A stretch of 64,000 bases of DNA from Paraferrimonas sp. SM1919 (GCF_010993985.1 NZ_WINH01000006.1:1-64000), one strand, 5' to 3'. Shown: positions 14,778 through 23,964, counted from the stretch's first letter. The notes: generated from the letters alone by a model not told the origin. Numbers and translations: made by a program.

Positions 14778-15467
14778 ATGAAAATCGGTATTATCGGCGC
14801 CATGGAGCCAGAAGTTGTTTCATTAGTTGCAGCCCTAACAAACAAACAGCAGCAAACTATTGCTGGCGTAGAATTTTATAGCGGCCAAATTGATGGTGTA
14901 GAAGTGGTTATCACCCGCTCTGGTATTGGTAAAGTAGCAGCTACGGTGGCAACTACTCTACTGATCAGTCAGTACCAACCAAGCCATATTATCAACACTG
15001 GCTCTGCCGGTGGTTTTGTGGACACGCTTGACATTGGTGATGTGGTTATTTCCGATGAAGTACTGCACCACGACGTTGATGCGACCGCATTTGGCTATGT
15101 CATGGGGCAAGTACCGCAACAACCGGCCACTTTTAAGGCAGATCAGACTTTAATTAATGCCGCTCAGGTCGCCTTAGAACCTATGGACAATAAAGGCATT
15201 ACCGGATTAATTGGTACGGGTGATAGCTTTATTGCCGATCCTAATCGCACCAAAGTTATGTTAGAGCATTTCCCTAATTTAGCAGCATGTGAGATGGAAG
15301 GCGCGGCCATTGCTCAGACAGCCCATCAATTCAATGTGCCTTTCGTTGTGATCCGCTCATTGTCCGATAATGCCAATAACGATTCGCCGGTAGATTTTGA
15401 AAGCTACATTAAATTAGCAGGAAAGCGTTCAGCCGAGTTAGTCATGGCGATGCTTAAATTGATTTAA
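14778..15467 (+). CDS. mtn: 5'-methylthioadenosine/S-adenosylhomocysteine nucleosidase
   Basis: This 229-residue cytoplasmic enzyme cleaves MTA and SAH to adenine and the thio-ribose product, clearing SAM by-products and feeding autoinducer-2 and methionine salvage. Family motifs are visible: [13 protein letters not shown] at the start, NTGSAGGF near residue 77, GTGDSFI near 152, and [10 protein letters not shown] near 172 with the nucleoside-binding Met-Glu pair. The catalytic Asp is in RSLSDNAN. It is the first of a run of rightward genes with short gaps. Confidence 0.97.
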   Translation: MKIGIIGAMEPEVVSLVAALTNKQQQTIAGVEFYSGQIDGVEVVITRSGIGKVAATVATTLLISQYQPSHIINTGSAGGFVDTLDIGDVVISDEVLHHDVDATAFGYVMGQVPQQPATFKADQTLINAAQVALEPMDNKGITGLIGTGDSFIADPNRTKVMLEHFPNLAACEMEGAAIAQTAHQFNVPFVVIRSLSDNANNDSPVDFESYIKLAGKRSAELVMAMLKLI

Positions 15468-15478
15468 AAGGATACCCT

Positions 15479-16075
15479 GTGATAGCCAGCTTATGTATTT
15501 GTACCCTGTTATGGTTTTCATTCTTAGCTCGCTTACCACAGCTTCCAGCGCCTTGGCAGGGGATCGACGCCCTTGCCTTCTGCATCAAAAAATACAGCAA
15601 ACTCGCACTTGGTATAAGTCAGCTCATTGGACTTTTCATTCTGATAATGGGCTACCAATTTATCATCGATATAATGGCTTTTCCGTGGATGTTGGAGCTT
15701 TATATACTTGCCCTTGCCCTACAAAATGAAGACAAATTTAAGCTGCAATTCATCAGTAGCAGCTTTTTATTTTTAGTTTTTGGCAGTTCGGTACTTTTTA
15801 GTTGGCTGCTACTCAAACATATCAACCAACAAAAACAGCATGGCTGGTCACACACCCTTACTCAAATTATTGAATTTATACCTTTTGTTATCTGGTTCAT
15901 TTTTGTTACCCCCAAAACAGCGATAAGAGAATTAATTCATTACCCCCACTGGCAACTTAATACCCCAAGAATTTTAGTAGAAACTGTTGCTCAGCAAGCA
16001 CAAAAGCCCTACATTATGCAGAAAATAGTAATTTGGCTAGCGATAGTCACTTTAGCTTTGTTAATGACCTACTAG
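15479..16075 (+). CDS. Multi-pass membrane protein of unknown function
   Basis: A 198-residue protein with a GTG start and AGGA 6 bases ahead, 11 bases after mtn. About four to five hydrophobic stretches are visible: residues 2-18, 43-62, 66-80, 91-112 and 180-197, with a less hydrophobic one at 130-145. In Shewanella I recall a CobD/CbiB-annotated membrane protein at this position next to mtn. This one is shorter than CbiB (about 300) and I see no diagnostic cobinamide synthase motif, so I leave the function open. A role in cobalamin synthesis is not supported by any neighbour. Confidence 0.65.
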   Translation: MIASLCICTLLWFSFLARLPQLPAPWQGIDALAFCIKKYSKLALGISQLIGLFILIMGYQFIIDIMAFPWMLELYILALALQNEDKFKLQFISSSFLFLVFGSSVLFSWLLLKHINQQKQHGWSHTLTQIIEFIPFVIWFIFVTPKTAIRELIHYPHWQLNTPRILVETVAQQAQKPYIMQKIVIWLAIVTLALLMTY

Positions 16076-16087
16076 AATTACATATTG

Positions 16088-16711
16088 ATGGATTGGATTT
16101 ATTTTTTTGACCTTGTCGGAACCGCTGTCTTCGCCCTTACAGGGATCCTTGCTGCAGCACGCCACAATATGGATGTGTTTGGTGCCTTAGTTTTAGCAGC
16201 AGTAACCGCTGTCGGTGGAGGAACAGTACGAGATATCGCTTTAGGCGCAACACCGGTTTTTTGGATCACCGATCCCAATTACATCTATGTGGTAATGCTA
16301 ACATTACTGCTTACGATGCTGTTTTGGAAAACCCCCACTAAAGCACCAAAGTCAGTTTTGCCTATCGCAGATGCTTGCGGCTTAGCTTTATTTTGCGTGA
16401 TTGGCGCTGATAAGGCTTTATCTTTTGGTCATGACGGTATGATCGCTGTTATTATGGGGGTCATTACTGGCGTGGGTGGCGGGGTCATCAGAGATATCTT
16501 ATGTCGCCAAGTTCCCATGGTGCTTCGCACTGAAATCTATGCTACTGCCGCGATCCTAGGTGGCATAGTATACACCCTTGGCATTGAGTTTAATTGGCAT
16601 TATAGTGTTACAGCAGGCTTAGCCCTATTATCTGCATTAACTCTCAGGCTAGCTGCTCTATACTGGCATTTAAGTTTACCCATCTTTAGAGAGCAACAAT
16701 TAAAGGATTAG
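16088..16711 (+). CDS. TRIC channel family protein (YadS/UPF0126-like)
   Basis: A 207-residue inner-membrane protein made of two repeated three-helix units. The conserved glycine-rich signatures appear twice: AAVTAVGGGTVRDIALG near residue 40 and MGVITGVGGGVIRDILC near residue 125. Prokaryotic TRIC proteins form trimeric cation channels; the physiological role of this branch is not settled. The ATG at 16088 follows an in-frame TTG at 16085; either could be used. It overlaps no gene but ends 2 bases before the next start, so co-transcription is likely. Confidence 0.9.
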   Translation: MDWIYFFDLVGTAVFALTGILAAARHNMDVFGALVLAAVTAVGGGTVRDIALGATPVFWITDPNYIYVVMLTLLLTMLFWKTPTKAPKSVLPIADACGLALFCVIGADKALSFGHDGMIAVIMGVITGVGGGVIRDILCRQVPMVLRTEIYATAAILGGIVYTLGIEFNWHYSVTAGLALLSALTLRLAALYWHLSLPIFREQQLKD

Positions 16712-16713
16712 CC

Positions 16714-17196
16714 ATGTACGCATGCTTAAGTATTCTTATTCTGTTTTTTTCCAGCTTCAGTTTCGGTTTTGGATACGATTCTTTACCTAAAGAGCAGCAA
16801 ATGGCACTGCAATATATGAGAGCTGTGACCGATAATGATTATCGTAAGCTTCTTAATTTTTATAATCGCGACAGTACCTTTGAAGATAGAACCGCCGGCA
16901 AAAGCTACACTGGTGCAAGGGATATCTTAACCTTTCTAAAAAGAGCCCATGCCCACGTCCATGAATATGAATTTAATATCGAACAAATGTATAACTCTGG
17001 CTCACTGGTGATCATGATTGGCAACTATTACCTAAAAGGGCCAGGTAAACAATTTGGAAAACCCGGTAAAATCATCGAAGTTGCGATACCTGGTGTCACC
17101 ACTTTAATCGTGGACGTTAATAATCACAGAATCAAAAAACACACTGACCTTCTCGATTATGCTGCCATGAAAGAACAACTTTCAATGCAATACTAG
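16714..17196 (+). CDS. Secreted NTF2/SnoaL-like protein
   Basis: A 160-residue protein with a short signal peptide (MYACLSILILFFSSFSFGFG). The rest looks like a cone-shaped NTF2/SnoaL fold: an N-terminal helix (ALQYMRAVTDNDYRKLLNFY), DSTFEDRTAGKSYTGARDIL and then beta-rich sequence ending IKKHTDLLDYAAMKEQL. Proteins with this layout often act on or bind small molecules, but no substrate can be inferred. RBS AAAGGA lies across the stop of the preceding gene, which suggests coupling. Confidence 0.7.
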   Translation: MYACLSILILFFSSFSFGFGYDSLPKEQQMALQYMRAVTDNDYRKLLNFYNRDSTFEDRTAGKSYTGARDILTFLKRAHAHVHEYEFNIEQMYNSGSLVIMIGNYYLKGPGKQFGKPGKIIEVAIPGVTTLIVDVNNHRIKKHTDLLDYAAMKEQLSMQY

Positions 17197-17267
17197 CTTT
17201 ACATCCTTTTTCAAATAATAGGCATATCCTCCGCTTTTAATCTAAAGTTACCAAAGGGGGTAAAGCT

Positions 17268-17621
17268 ATGAAGTTATTATTAATTTTAACACTATTAAGC
17301 ACCATTACTGGTTGCGCTCGTGAACGCTATATTGTCGATACTAAAGGCAAGAACATGGAGAGCTATCAGCAAGATTTAGCTGAATGTAAATCCTATACTG
17401 AACAGATAGACACTAGCGCAGATGCGGCCAGTGATGCTGCTTCTGGAGCCGTTGTAGGCGCACTTATAGGGGCGATTGTTGGTGGTGAAAGAGGTGCTGT
17501 TCGAGGGGCTGGCGTTGGTGCGGTCAGCGGTGGCACTCGAGGCGCAGTAAAAGCAGAGCGAGAAAAAGATAAAGTCGTTAAAAATTGTTTACGCAATCGT
17601 GGTTACACAATTTTGAATTAA
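17268..17621 (+). CDS. Glycine-zipper lipoprotein
   Basis: A 117-residue lipoprotein (signal MKLLLILTLLSTITGC, lipid Cys16). A Cys-containing helix segment is followed by a glycine-zipper membrane motif from about residue 53, with GALIGAIVGGERGAVRGAGV and further small-residue repeats, then a basic end with a second Cys. Resembles the outer-membrane glycine-zipper proteins of the SlyB/Rick-17 kDa type. The function is structural or unknown. RBS AAGGGGG precedes the ATG. Confidence 0.8.
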   Translation: MKLLLILTLLSTITGCARERYIVDTKGKNMESYQQDLAECKSYTEQIDTSADAASDAASGAVVGALIGAIVGGERGAVRGAGVGAVSGGTRGAVKAEREKDKVVKNCLRNRGYTILN

Positions 17622-17634
17622 GCCCTTAGATACA

Positions 17635-17676
17635 AAAAAGGCGCCACCTTGATTAAAGGGTGCGCCTTTTTATTTA
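17635..17676. terminator. Bidirectional terminator between glycine-zipper gene and tyrS
   Basis: Stem AAAAAGGCGC(C)ACC pairs with GGTGCGCCTTTTT, with one bulged C. It serves the rightward gene and the convergent tyrS. Confidence 0.88.
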
Positions 17677-17683
17677 AATACAG

Positions 17684-18883
17684 TTACGCTAGGGTAATAC
17701 GAGCAAACTTACGCTTACCCACTTGAATCACCAGTGGTTGTTCGCAAGCTGATAATGTTAATTTAGTATCTTCGACTTTCTCGCCATCAATCTTAACAGC
17801 ACCCTGTTTGATCATACGCATACCTTCTGAGGTAGATTTAACCATATCGGCATCCTTTAAGATATTGGCTATTCCTAAGCCTTCCCCAGCGTCAAAGGTG
17901 AACTCTGGCATTTCATCAGGTACCTGGTTTTTAGCAAAACGAGCCACAAAGTTGGCTTCGGCTTGTGCTGCGGCGGCATCGTCATGGAAGCGAGCAATAA
18001 TTTCTTTAGCTAGTGCAACTTTGATGTTACGTGGGTTTTCACCATTCGCCACTTGCTCTTTAAGACCTGCAATTTCTTCTAGCGGGCGGAAAGACAGCAG
18101 CTCGTAGTAGCTCCACATAAGGTCATCTGAAATACTCATCAACTTACCGAACATGCTATCTGGGGATTCACTGACACCGATGTAGTTGTTTTGTGATTTA
18201 GACATTTTCTTAACGCCGTCTAAACCAACGAGTAATGGCATCATCAGTACTGACTGTGGCTTTTGACCTGCACCTTTTTGCAGCTCACGGCCCATTAGCA
18301 GGTTAAACTTCTGATCCGTGCCACCTAGCTCTACATCAGACTCAAGGGCAACGGAGTCATACCCCTGCAACAGCGGGTATAAAAACTCATGAATGGCAAT
18401 TGGCGTATTACCAGCGAAACGCTTTTTAAAATCATCACGTTCTAGCATGCGAGCAACAGTTTGTTGTGCCGCAAGCTTAATCAAGCCCGTCGCGCCAAGC
18501 TCATCTAACCAACTTGAGTTAAATTCGATTCGTGTTTTGGCAGGATCTAAAATTTTAAAAACCTGCTCTTTGTAGGTTTCAGCATTGGCAAGAACATCTT
18601 CACGAGTCAGCGGTGGACGGGTAGCATTTTTACCCGTTGGGTCACCTACCATGGCGGTAAAATCACCAATGAGAAAAATCACTTCATGGCCCAGTTGCTG
18701 AAATTGACGTAATTTATTTAAAATTACTGTGTGACCCAAATGAATGTCAGGAGCAGTAGGATCGGCGCCCAGTTTAATACGTAATGGACGACCTTCTTTC
18801 AGTTTATCCTTAAGCTCTTGTTCTACAAGAATTTCCTCTGTTCCACGGGCAATTTCTGCGTAAATAGCTTGTATATCAGACAT
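17684..18883 (-). CDS. tyrS: Tyrosyl-tRNA synthetase
   Basis: Class I aminoacyl-tRNA synthetase that charges tRNA-Tyr, 399 residues. The HIGH-type motif is HLGH (residues 48-51) in [15 protein letters not shown], and the KMSKS loop is [12 protein letters not shown]-terminal S4 RNA-binding domain ends [11 protein letters not shown]. The sequence resembles the TyrZ-type branch (HLGH) found in Shewanella and Vibrio more than E. coli TyrS. The start is ATG 18883 with GGAG about 10 bases ahead; the frame extends 12 codons further without an RBS. Confidence 0.96.
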   Translation of the reverse strand: MSDIQAIYAEIARGTEEILVEQELKDKLKEGRPLRIKLGADPTAPDIHLGHTVILNKLRQFQQLGHEVIFLIGDFTAMVGDPTGKNATRPPLTREDVLANAETYKEQVFKILDPAKTRIEFNSSWLDELGATGLIKLAAQQTVARMLERDDFKKRFAGNTPIAIHEFLYPLLQGYDSVALESDVELGGTDQKFNLLMGRELQKGAGQKPQSVLMMPLLVGLDGVKKMSKSQNNYIGVSESPDSMFGKLMSISDDLMWSYYELLSFRPLEEIAGLKEQVANGENPRNIKVALAKEIIARFHDDAAAAQAEANFVARFAKNQVPDEMPEFTFDAGEGLGIANILKDADMVKSTSEGMRMIKQGAVKIDGEKVEDTKLTLSACEQPLVIQVGKRKFARITLA

Positions 18884-19026
18884 TATATTGAGTGCTCCAG
18901 ACACCTTTAGATGAGTCACAAAAAATGAAATTTTTCAAAAACGGCTATGTTACTTGTTAGCCAGCCTAATTGAAAGAGTGTAAACTACCACAGTTTTTAT
19001 TTGTAGAGTGATTTAAATTTTAAATA

Positions 19027-20316
19027 ATGCGCAAGTTCGTCACCTTTTTCTCATTACTGCCAGCTAAGCATAAAGTTTCTATTCTGGTGATCATTTTTGC
19101 TGTTTTGGCTATGTTACAAACGGCATACCAAGACCGCCGTGCAACTCAGAACTTAGTTGAGCAACTAAAGCTTGGGGAACGCCATCAACTTGTCATTCCG
19201 CAAGATCATAGCCAAACTGATCCTCTAGAACAACAACAGCAATCCCCTCAGTTTAAATCCAACAATTACCGTGTGGAGGAAGGCGACTCCTTAGCACGCT
19301 TATTTGACCGCGCAGGCTTAACACCTCAAGACTTATATCGCGTCAGCCGTCTCACACAAGCGGGCAAAAAACTGACCAAAATTCTTCCAGGTCAAACCAT
19401 TGAAATCACCCTTGACGATAAAAGTCAATTTCACTCTTTGACCTACCAATATGACAAAATTAACAGTCTGCACGTTGGCTTTAAAAACAGTAAACTGAGC
19501 GAGTGGACCACCACCAAAGAGATTGAAATCAGACGCAAGTTTGCCCAAGCAAGCATTTCATCTAATTTTTGGAATGCAGCTACCGATGCGGGCTTAAGTC
19601 CAAATCAAATCATGAAATTAGCAGGGATTTTTGGCTGGGATATCGATTTTGCGTTAGATATTCGTTCAGGGGATAAGTTCTTTGTATTGTTTGAACAAAA
19701 ATATGTAGAAGGTGAGTATCTGGAAAATGGCAATATTCTAGCGGCCGAATTTATTAACCAAGACGAGACCTTTACTGCTATTCATTATAAAGATGGCGAA
19801 TACTATAACAAAGAAGGGCGATCCATGCGAAAAGCCTTCTTAAGAGCCCCGGTAGACTTTACTCGTGTAAGCTCTAATTTTAATCCTCGCCGCTTACATC
19901 CTGTTACTGGTAGAGTTCGCGCTCATAATGGTGTCGATTATGCCGCTCCTATTGGTACCCCGGTATATGCTGCCGGCGCTGGCAGAGTGACCCAGGCAGG
20001 TTACTCTAAATACAATGGCAATTATATTTTTATTAAACATCCAAATAATTATATTACTAAGTATCTCCATCTCAATAAACGTAAAGTGCGTAAAGGTAAA
20101 AGTGTAAAACAAGGCGACATCATTGGCACTGTCGGTCGAACTGGACGCGTCACTGGCGCTCACCTACACTATGAGTTTATTGTTAATGGCGTCCACCGCA
20201 ACCCAAGAACAGTAAAAATGCCGAAACCAAAGCCTATTAATGCTTCAGAAAAAGCAAACTTTACTACCATTGCAAATGAGTTGATGGCTCAGATAAATAC
20301 GAAGAAAACGTTCTAA
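19027..20316 (+). CDS. Cell-wall endopeptidase, M23 family (MepM/OapA-like)
   Basis: A 429-residue protein with one N-terminal membrane helix (residues 17-36), a LysM-like/OapA segment around 80-125 (YRVEEGDSLARLFDRAG ... LPGQTIEITL) and a C-terminal M23 zinc peptidase domain. The zinc ligands are in HNGVDYAAP (His and Asp) and HLHYEF (H-x-H). Family members such as E. coli MepM cut the D-Ala-mDAP cross-links of peptidoglycan to allow wall growth. It is divergent from tyrS and followed after 25 bases by anmK, a conserved arrangement in gammaproteobacteria that links wall cutting and recycling. Confidence 0.93.
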   Translation: MRKFVTFFSLLPAKHKVSILVIIFAVLAMLQTAYQDRRATQNLVEQLKLGERHQLVIPQDHSQTDPLEQQQQSPQFKSNNYRVEEGDSLARLFDRAGLTPQDLYRVSRLTQAGKKLTKILPGQTIEITLDDKSQFHSLTYQYDKINSLHVGFKNSKLSEWTTTKEIEIRRKFAQASISSNFWNAATDAGLSPNQIMKLAGIFGWDIDFALDIRSGDKFFVLFEQKYVEGEYLENGNILAAEFINQDETFTAIHYKDGEYYNKEGRSMRKAFLRAPVDFTRVSSNFNPRRLHPVTGRVRAHNGVDYAAPIGTPVYAAGAGRVTQAGYSKYNGNYIFIKHPNNYITKYLHLNKRKVRKGKSVKQGDIIGTVGRTGRVTGAHLHYEFIVNGVHRNPRTVKMPKPKPINASEKANFTTIANELMAQINTKKTF

Positions 20317-20341
20317 AAGAACACAAATAAGAAGGGATTAC

Positions 20342-21448
20342 ATGAAGCCTCGTTTTATTGGATTAATGTCGGGAACATCAATGGACGGTGTCGATGTTGC
20401 TTTGGTTGAGTTTGATAATGACATACCAAAGCTTATTGGCTGCCACAGCCACCCAATAACTGAACCTTTGTTATCTCATCTGCATCAATTAGCAGACCCA
20501 AGTTTTGATAGCATCAACCAACTTGGTAGAATGGATCGCGCGGTGGGTCAACTATTCGCAGAGGCCACGAATACTCTGCTAGCTGAGCTAGGGATTGCTG
20601 CTAACAGCATTACCGCCATTGGCAGCCACGGCCAAACAGTTCGCCACTTCCCAGAAGGAAAACAAGGGTTTAGCATACAAATTGGTGATCCAAACACCAT
20701 TGCTGTCAATACTGGTATCGATGTGGTACATGATTTTCGCTCCAAAGATATTGCCCTAGGTGGTCAGGGGGCACCATTAGTGCCCGCTTTTCATCATATT
20801 CTTACCTCACCAAAGTGCGAAGATGACGTTAATGTCATATTGAATATTGGTGGTATCGCCAACATTAGCTATTTAACCAAAGATCAAATTATTGGTTTCG
20901 ATACTGGCCCAGGCAATGCCTTAATGGATGCTTGGTGTCGCCGTACCTTGAAAAAACCCTATGATGAAAATGGGGCGCTAGCTGCTCGAGGTAAAGTATT
21001 ACCAGCTCTACTGGATAAATTAAAACAGCATCCTTATTTTGCTATGCCTTACCCCAAGAGCACCGGTCGTGAATTGTTTAACCTTGCCTGGCTGGAGCAA
21101 CACTTAGAACACTTTGCTAATGAACCACCTGAAAATATTCAAGCGACCTTATGTCAACTTACCGCTGATACCATTAGCGATGCCATTAGCTGGCTTAGCC
21201 CAAAGGGTAATCTCTATGTATGTGGTGGCGGCGCACTTAATCCAGTGCTAATTGATGCGATTGCTAAGGACTTACCCGATTACAAGGTACAAAGTTCAAG
21301 TGCTCTTGGCGTAGACCCACAATGGATGGAAGCGATGGCCTTTGCATGGTTTGCTAAATGCCATATAGAAAGACAACCCGGTAATGTTGTCCAAGTAACC
21401 GGCGCTTCAAGACCGGCAGTACTTGGAAGTTTTACCCCCCATAGTTAA
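20342..21448 (+). CDS. anmK: Anhydro-N-acetylmuramic acid kinase
   Basis: This 368-residue cytoplasmic kinase opens and phosphorylates 1,6-anhydroMurNAc to MurNAc-6-phosphate during peptidoglycan recycling. Motifs: GLMSGTSMDGVDVALVEF at the N-terminus (phosphate-binding), GSHGQTVRHFP near residue 95, NIGGIANISYL near 165, GFDTGPGNALMDAW near 180 and VCGGGALNP near 296. RBS AGAAGGG precedes the ATG. AmgK and MurU, later steps of the same recycling route, are encoded at 57935-59574. Confidence 0.97.
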   Translation: MKPRFIGLMSGTSMDGVDVALVEFDNDIPKLIGCHSHPITEPLLSHLHQLADPSFDSINQLGRMDRAVGQLFAEATNTLLAELGIAANSITAIGSHGQTVRHFPEGKQGFSIQIGDPNTIAVNTGIDVVHDFRSKDIALGGQGAPLVPAFHHILTSPKCEDDVNVILNIGGIANISYLTKDQIIGFDTGPGNALMDAWCRRTLKKPYDENGALAARGKVLPALLDKLKQHPYFAMPYPKSTGRELFNLAWLEQHLEHFANEPPENIQATLCQLTADTISDAISWLSPKGNLYVCGGGALNPVLIDAIAKDLPDYKVQSSSALGVDPQWMEAMAFAWFAKCHIERQPGNVVQVTGASRPAVLGSFTPHS

Positions 21449-21461
21449 TTTAAGACTTAAC

Positions 21462-21488
21462 CGCCCGCAAAAATGCGGGCGTTTATTA
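21462..21488. terminator. Bidirectional terminator after anmK
   Basis: Stem CGCCCGCA/TGCGGGCG with loop AAAA, followed by TTTATT. It serves anmK and the convergent SPFH-tail gene. Confidence 0.85.
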
Positions 21489-21953
21489 ATGTTTAGCTTT
21501 ACCTGCTTCAAGAATTGGCATGCCCGCTTCGGTTGGAATATAAATCCGCTCACCATTACCGTCTTGTAAACCTTTGATCCAAACATACCTTAAATAAGCT
21601 TCATTATTTTTAAGAGACTCACCAATAATCAAATTTGCTTGAGCTGCGGCTTTCGCCCTTTCAATATCAGCCAGCCCCTCAGCTTTCGCTCTTACAATCA
21701 TTGCTTGGCCTTCGGCTTCAGCTAAGGTCACCTTAGCTTTCGCTTGCATTAATGCTGCTTGCTCTTTCGCTTTCGCCTCTTCGATTACAATCTGCTTACT
21801 CCATTCCGCCTCCTTTAAAGCGGCAATGCCATCGAGTTCAAGTTTATAGACCTTGTATTTGGGCCACGCCCATAGGGAAAGCAAAATAAGTATAATCACC
21901 ACCACGGTCATTACCGCCAAACCGCCTATGGCTGTAGCTTCATTTTTTCTCAT
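21486..21953 (-). CDS. Membrane-anchored SPFH C-terminal-like protein lacking the SPFH domain
   Basis: A 155-residue protein with one N-terminal membrane helix (residues 9-30, IGGLAVMTVVVIILILLSLWA) and then a long Ala/Glu/Lys-rich coiled coil (about 42-110, repeats like AKAKVTLAEAEGQAMIVRAK). That coiled coil resembles the tail of prohibitin/HflC-type SPFH proteins, with no SPFH beta domain between it and the membrane. A full SPFH protein lies at 35689-36636. The role is unknown; assembly with other SPFH proteins is inference. It may be a natural short family rather than a truncation, since the start and signal-like helix are intact. Confidence 0.65.
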   Translation of the reverse strand: MRKNEATAIGGLAVMTVVVIILILLSLWAWPKYKVYKLELDGIAALKEAEWSKQIVIEEAKAKEQAALMQAKAKVTLAEAEGQAMIVRAKAEGLADIERAKAAAQANLIIGESLKNNEAYLRYVWIKGLQDGNGERIYIPTEAGMPILEAGKAKH

Positions 21954-22228
21954 CGTTATCGTCCCTATTTTTATGTTTTAGGTCCCAAAGTAAAACTTTT
22001 TACTTGCCCGCTTATCAGCAGACAGGTGCCCAATAATAACTAGCAAGCATTGGCCTGAATAACACGGACGCCAGAGGTGGCCCATCTCCCTAGCACGTCA
22101 CCAATGAAAAAACCTGCACAACCTAGCCTAGGCAAACGGCTGCAAAAATATCCATGCTGCGTTTTTAAACGTAAAAGGCATCCCTTATCTTCTTTAAATA
22201 AGGATTACCCTTTAAAATCAATCCATTA
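21954..22228. other. Intergenic region, nothing recognised
   Basis: About 275 bases between the SPFH-tail gene and the tiny membrane ORF. No convincing reading frame, terminator or riboswitch fold was seen. It presumably carries the promoter of the leftward SPFH-tail gene. Confidence 0.4.
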
Positions 22229-22360
22229 TTACTTAAACCATTTGCTAAAATAGCTTTCTAGCCATGTTGGTTTACCCATCAAAAACTGCATGGTACTGAC
22301 AACAAACACAAGGCTAATAACGCCTCCACACAAATTAAAAACTAACGCCAATATTTCCAT
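22229..22360 (-). CDS. Small membrane protein (43 residues)
   Basis: A short frame, ATG at 22360 to TAA at 22229. It encodes 43 residues beginning MEILALVFNLCGGVISLVFV, with one strongly hydrophobic segment (residues 3-25) and a polar tail GKPTWLESYFSKWFK. AGGA lies 8 bases before the ATG, and the amphipathic helix-then-basic-tail layout is typical of genuine small membrane proteins. It may share a transcript with the SPFH-tail gene downstream. I do not recognise the family. Confidence 0.5.
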   Translation of the reverse strand: MEILALVFNLCGGVISLVFVVSTMQFLMGKPTWLESYFSKWFK

Positions 22361-22608
22361 GACATTTTTCCTGTTGCTTCTAACCAATAAGCCCATAACT
22401 AATATTTAACATATCTCTGTGACACCCAAAAGTCTATTACTGAACACAAAGCATGCACATAATGACTGTCGCTTGGGACTTATTATTTTTTTCCTCATAT
22501 AAAACACGTACTCATCGGACTAGCAATATTTTTATCAGTGCAGTAGCTTAGGTGTGATTGTACCGAATTGGTGCAATCATATTTGTATAATAATAAGGAA
22601 GATAAGCT
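22361..22608. other. Intergenic region upstream of the permease gene
   Basis: About 250 AT-rich bases without a gene. Near the right end are an imperfect inverted repeat (22556-22578) and a -10-like TATAAT (22586-22591), then AAGGAAG as RBS for the permease. Confidence 0.5.
22556..22578. promoter_or_regulatory. Inverted repeat at the permease promoter
   Basis: GATTGTACC and GGTGCAATC flank GAATT, with a single mismatch between the arms. The repeat ends 7 bases before TATAAT (22586-22591), where an operator would block RNA polymerase. It could be the site of a dimeric regulator; no regulator gene is adjacent. Confidence 0.35.
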
Positions 22609-23964
22609 ATGCAAATGTACCACCGCGAGCACGGTAAGGAACAACCTTACTGGCCATTCGGCCCTTTCAAGGTCCGATTACCTTTTATTCATTACCGCTG
22701 GGAAAACGCCGACATGATCCAAGGTTTGATCATGTTTGTTGTTGGTCTAGCGATGATCCCCTTATTAGAAAAGTTCTTGGGTATGCCTTACGAAGCGGCA
22801 CTCGCTTTTACTTTTGTCGCAGGGATTTTATATGTATTACCAGTGTTACTAGGCGTCCCTTTGGTGCCTGGTTGGATTACTCCAGCAATTCCAATTGTAC
22901 TGTTATTTTTAAAAGGTTTTGAACCTGGACCAGAAGCGATTCAAGCCCTATTTGCCCTGCAATTAGAAGTGGCCATCATCTTTTTAATCCTTGGGGCAAC
23001 AGGCTGGGGCGCTAAACTGGTCGAGATTTTTCCTAACTCATTAAAGTCTGGAATTATTATTGGTGCGGGTATTGCTGCGCTAATGGGTGAATTTAAAGTG
23101 GGCGGAAGAGTGGATGCCACGCCATATTCATTAATCATTGGCGCTGTCATTTCAGCCTATGTATTATTTTCACTATCATTTAAATCTATCTTGCCGAACA
23201 ACTGGTTTGCGAAACAAGTAGCCAAATTTGGTTTAGTTACCGGTATGATGATTGCTATGATAGTAGGCTGGGCTGTCGGTGAATATCCTTTACCAGAAGT
23301 GCAATGGGGTATTACCCAGCCAGATTTTGGGCTTATGTTCCAATACCTAACCTTTAGTGTTGGGTTCCCTGGATGGGAAGTATTCTTGCTGGCGATCCCA
23401 ACGGCAATCATCGCTTATGTCATTGCCTTTGGTGATATTATTGTTGGCAACAGCTTGATTGAGCGTGCTAGTGAAGTTCGTGGTGATGAACATATTGAAA
23501 ACAACATTAGCCGTGTTCATTTAGTCACAGCCATTAGAAATGGCATACATGCTTTCTTTGCTCCTTGGCCTGGTCTAGCTGGTCCCCTTTGGACAGCTGC
23601 TCATGCTACCGTAATTGAGCGTTACAATATGGGCAAAAAAGCGATGGAATCGGTCTACTCTGGTGGTGGTGCTTTTTGGTTCAGTGCGCTAGTGGCCTTA
23701 TTTATTTTACCTTTAGTGACATTCTTTAAGCCGGTATTGCCTATCGCTCTGTCCCTAACTTTAATTCTAACCGGCTATATCTGCATTATGGTCGGCATGG
23801 AAAAGCTCACTAACCCTAATGAGCGCGGCGTTGCAGGTATCGTTGCCGTTACTCTTGCTCTACCTGATCCTAAATCAATCATTTATGCTTTTGCTGTTGG
23901 CATTGCATTGTACGCTCTTGTTGAAAGACCTAAGCTGTTCGGTCGTGTGAAACAAGACAAGTAA
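22609..23964 (+). CDS. Multi-spanning permease, possibly NCS2/SLC23-like
   Basis: A 451-residue integral membrane protein with about 12 to 14 hydrophobic segments. A soluble N-terminal stretch (HREHGKEQPYWPFGPFKVRLP) precedes the first helix. Paired helical repeats such as GIIIGAGIAALMGEFKVGG and AYVIAFGDIIVGNSLIERA recall nucleobase/SulP-fold permeases, and Shewanella annotations at comparable proteins mention xanthine/uracil permease, but I see no decisive substrate motif. RBS AAGGAAG, single gene with its own terminator. The substrate is unknown. Confidence 0.65.
   Translation: MQMYHREHGKEQPYWPFGPFKVRLPFIHYRWENADMIQGLIMFVVGLAMIPLLEKFLGMPYEAALAFTFVAGILYVLPVLLGVPLVPGWITPAIPIVLLFLKGFEPGPEAIQALFALQLEVAIIFLILGATGWGAKLVEIFPNSLKSGIIIGAGIAALMGEFKVGGRVDATPYSLIIGAVISAYVLFSLSFKSILPNNWFAKQVAKFGLVTGMMIAMIVGWAVGEYPLPEVQWGITQPDFGLMFQYLTFSVGFPGWEVFLLAIPTAIIAYVIAFGDIIVGNSLIERASEVRGDEHIENNISRVHLVTAIRNGIHAFFAPWPGLAGPLWTAAHATVIERYNMGKKAMESVYSGGGAFWFSALVALFILPLVTFFKPVLPIALSLTLILTGYICIMVGMEKLTNPNERGVAGIVAVTLALPDPKSIIYAFAVGIALYALVERPKLFGRVKQDK

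Noticed and set aside
14696..14881. 61-residue plus-strand frame across the gltD terminator
   Set aside because: It begins inside the terminator stem and runs into mtn in another frame; not a credible gene.
15479..16075. Cobalamin biosynthesis protein CobD/CbiB
   Set aside because: Position recalls such an annotation in Shewanella, but the protein is too short and shows no diagnostic motif; left as unknown.
17393..17596. Minus-strand frame opposite the glycine-zipper gene
   Set aside because: Its Ala/Pro/Thr repeats are the complement of the Gly/Ala codons of the real gene.
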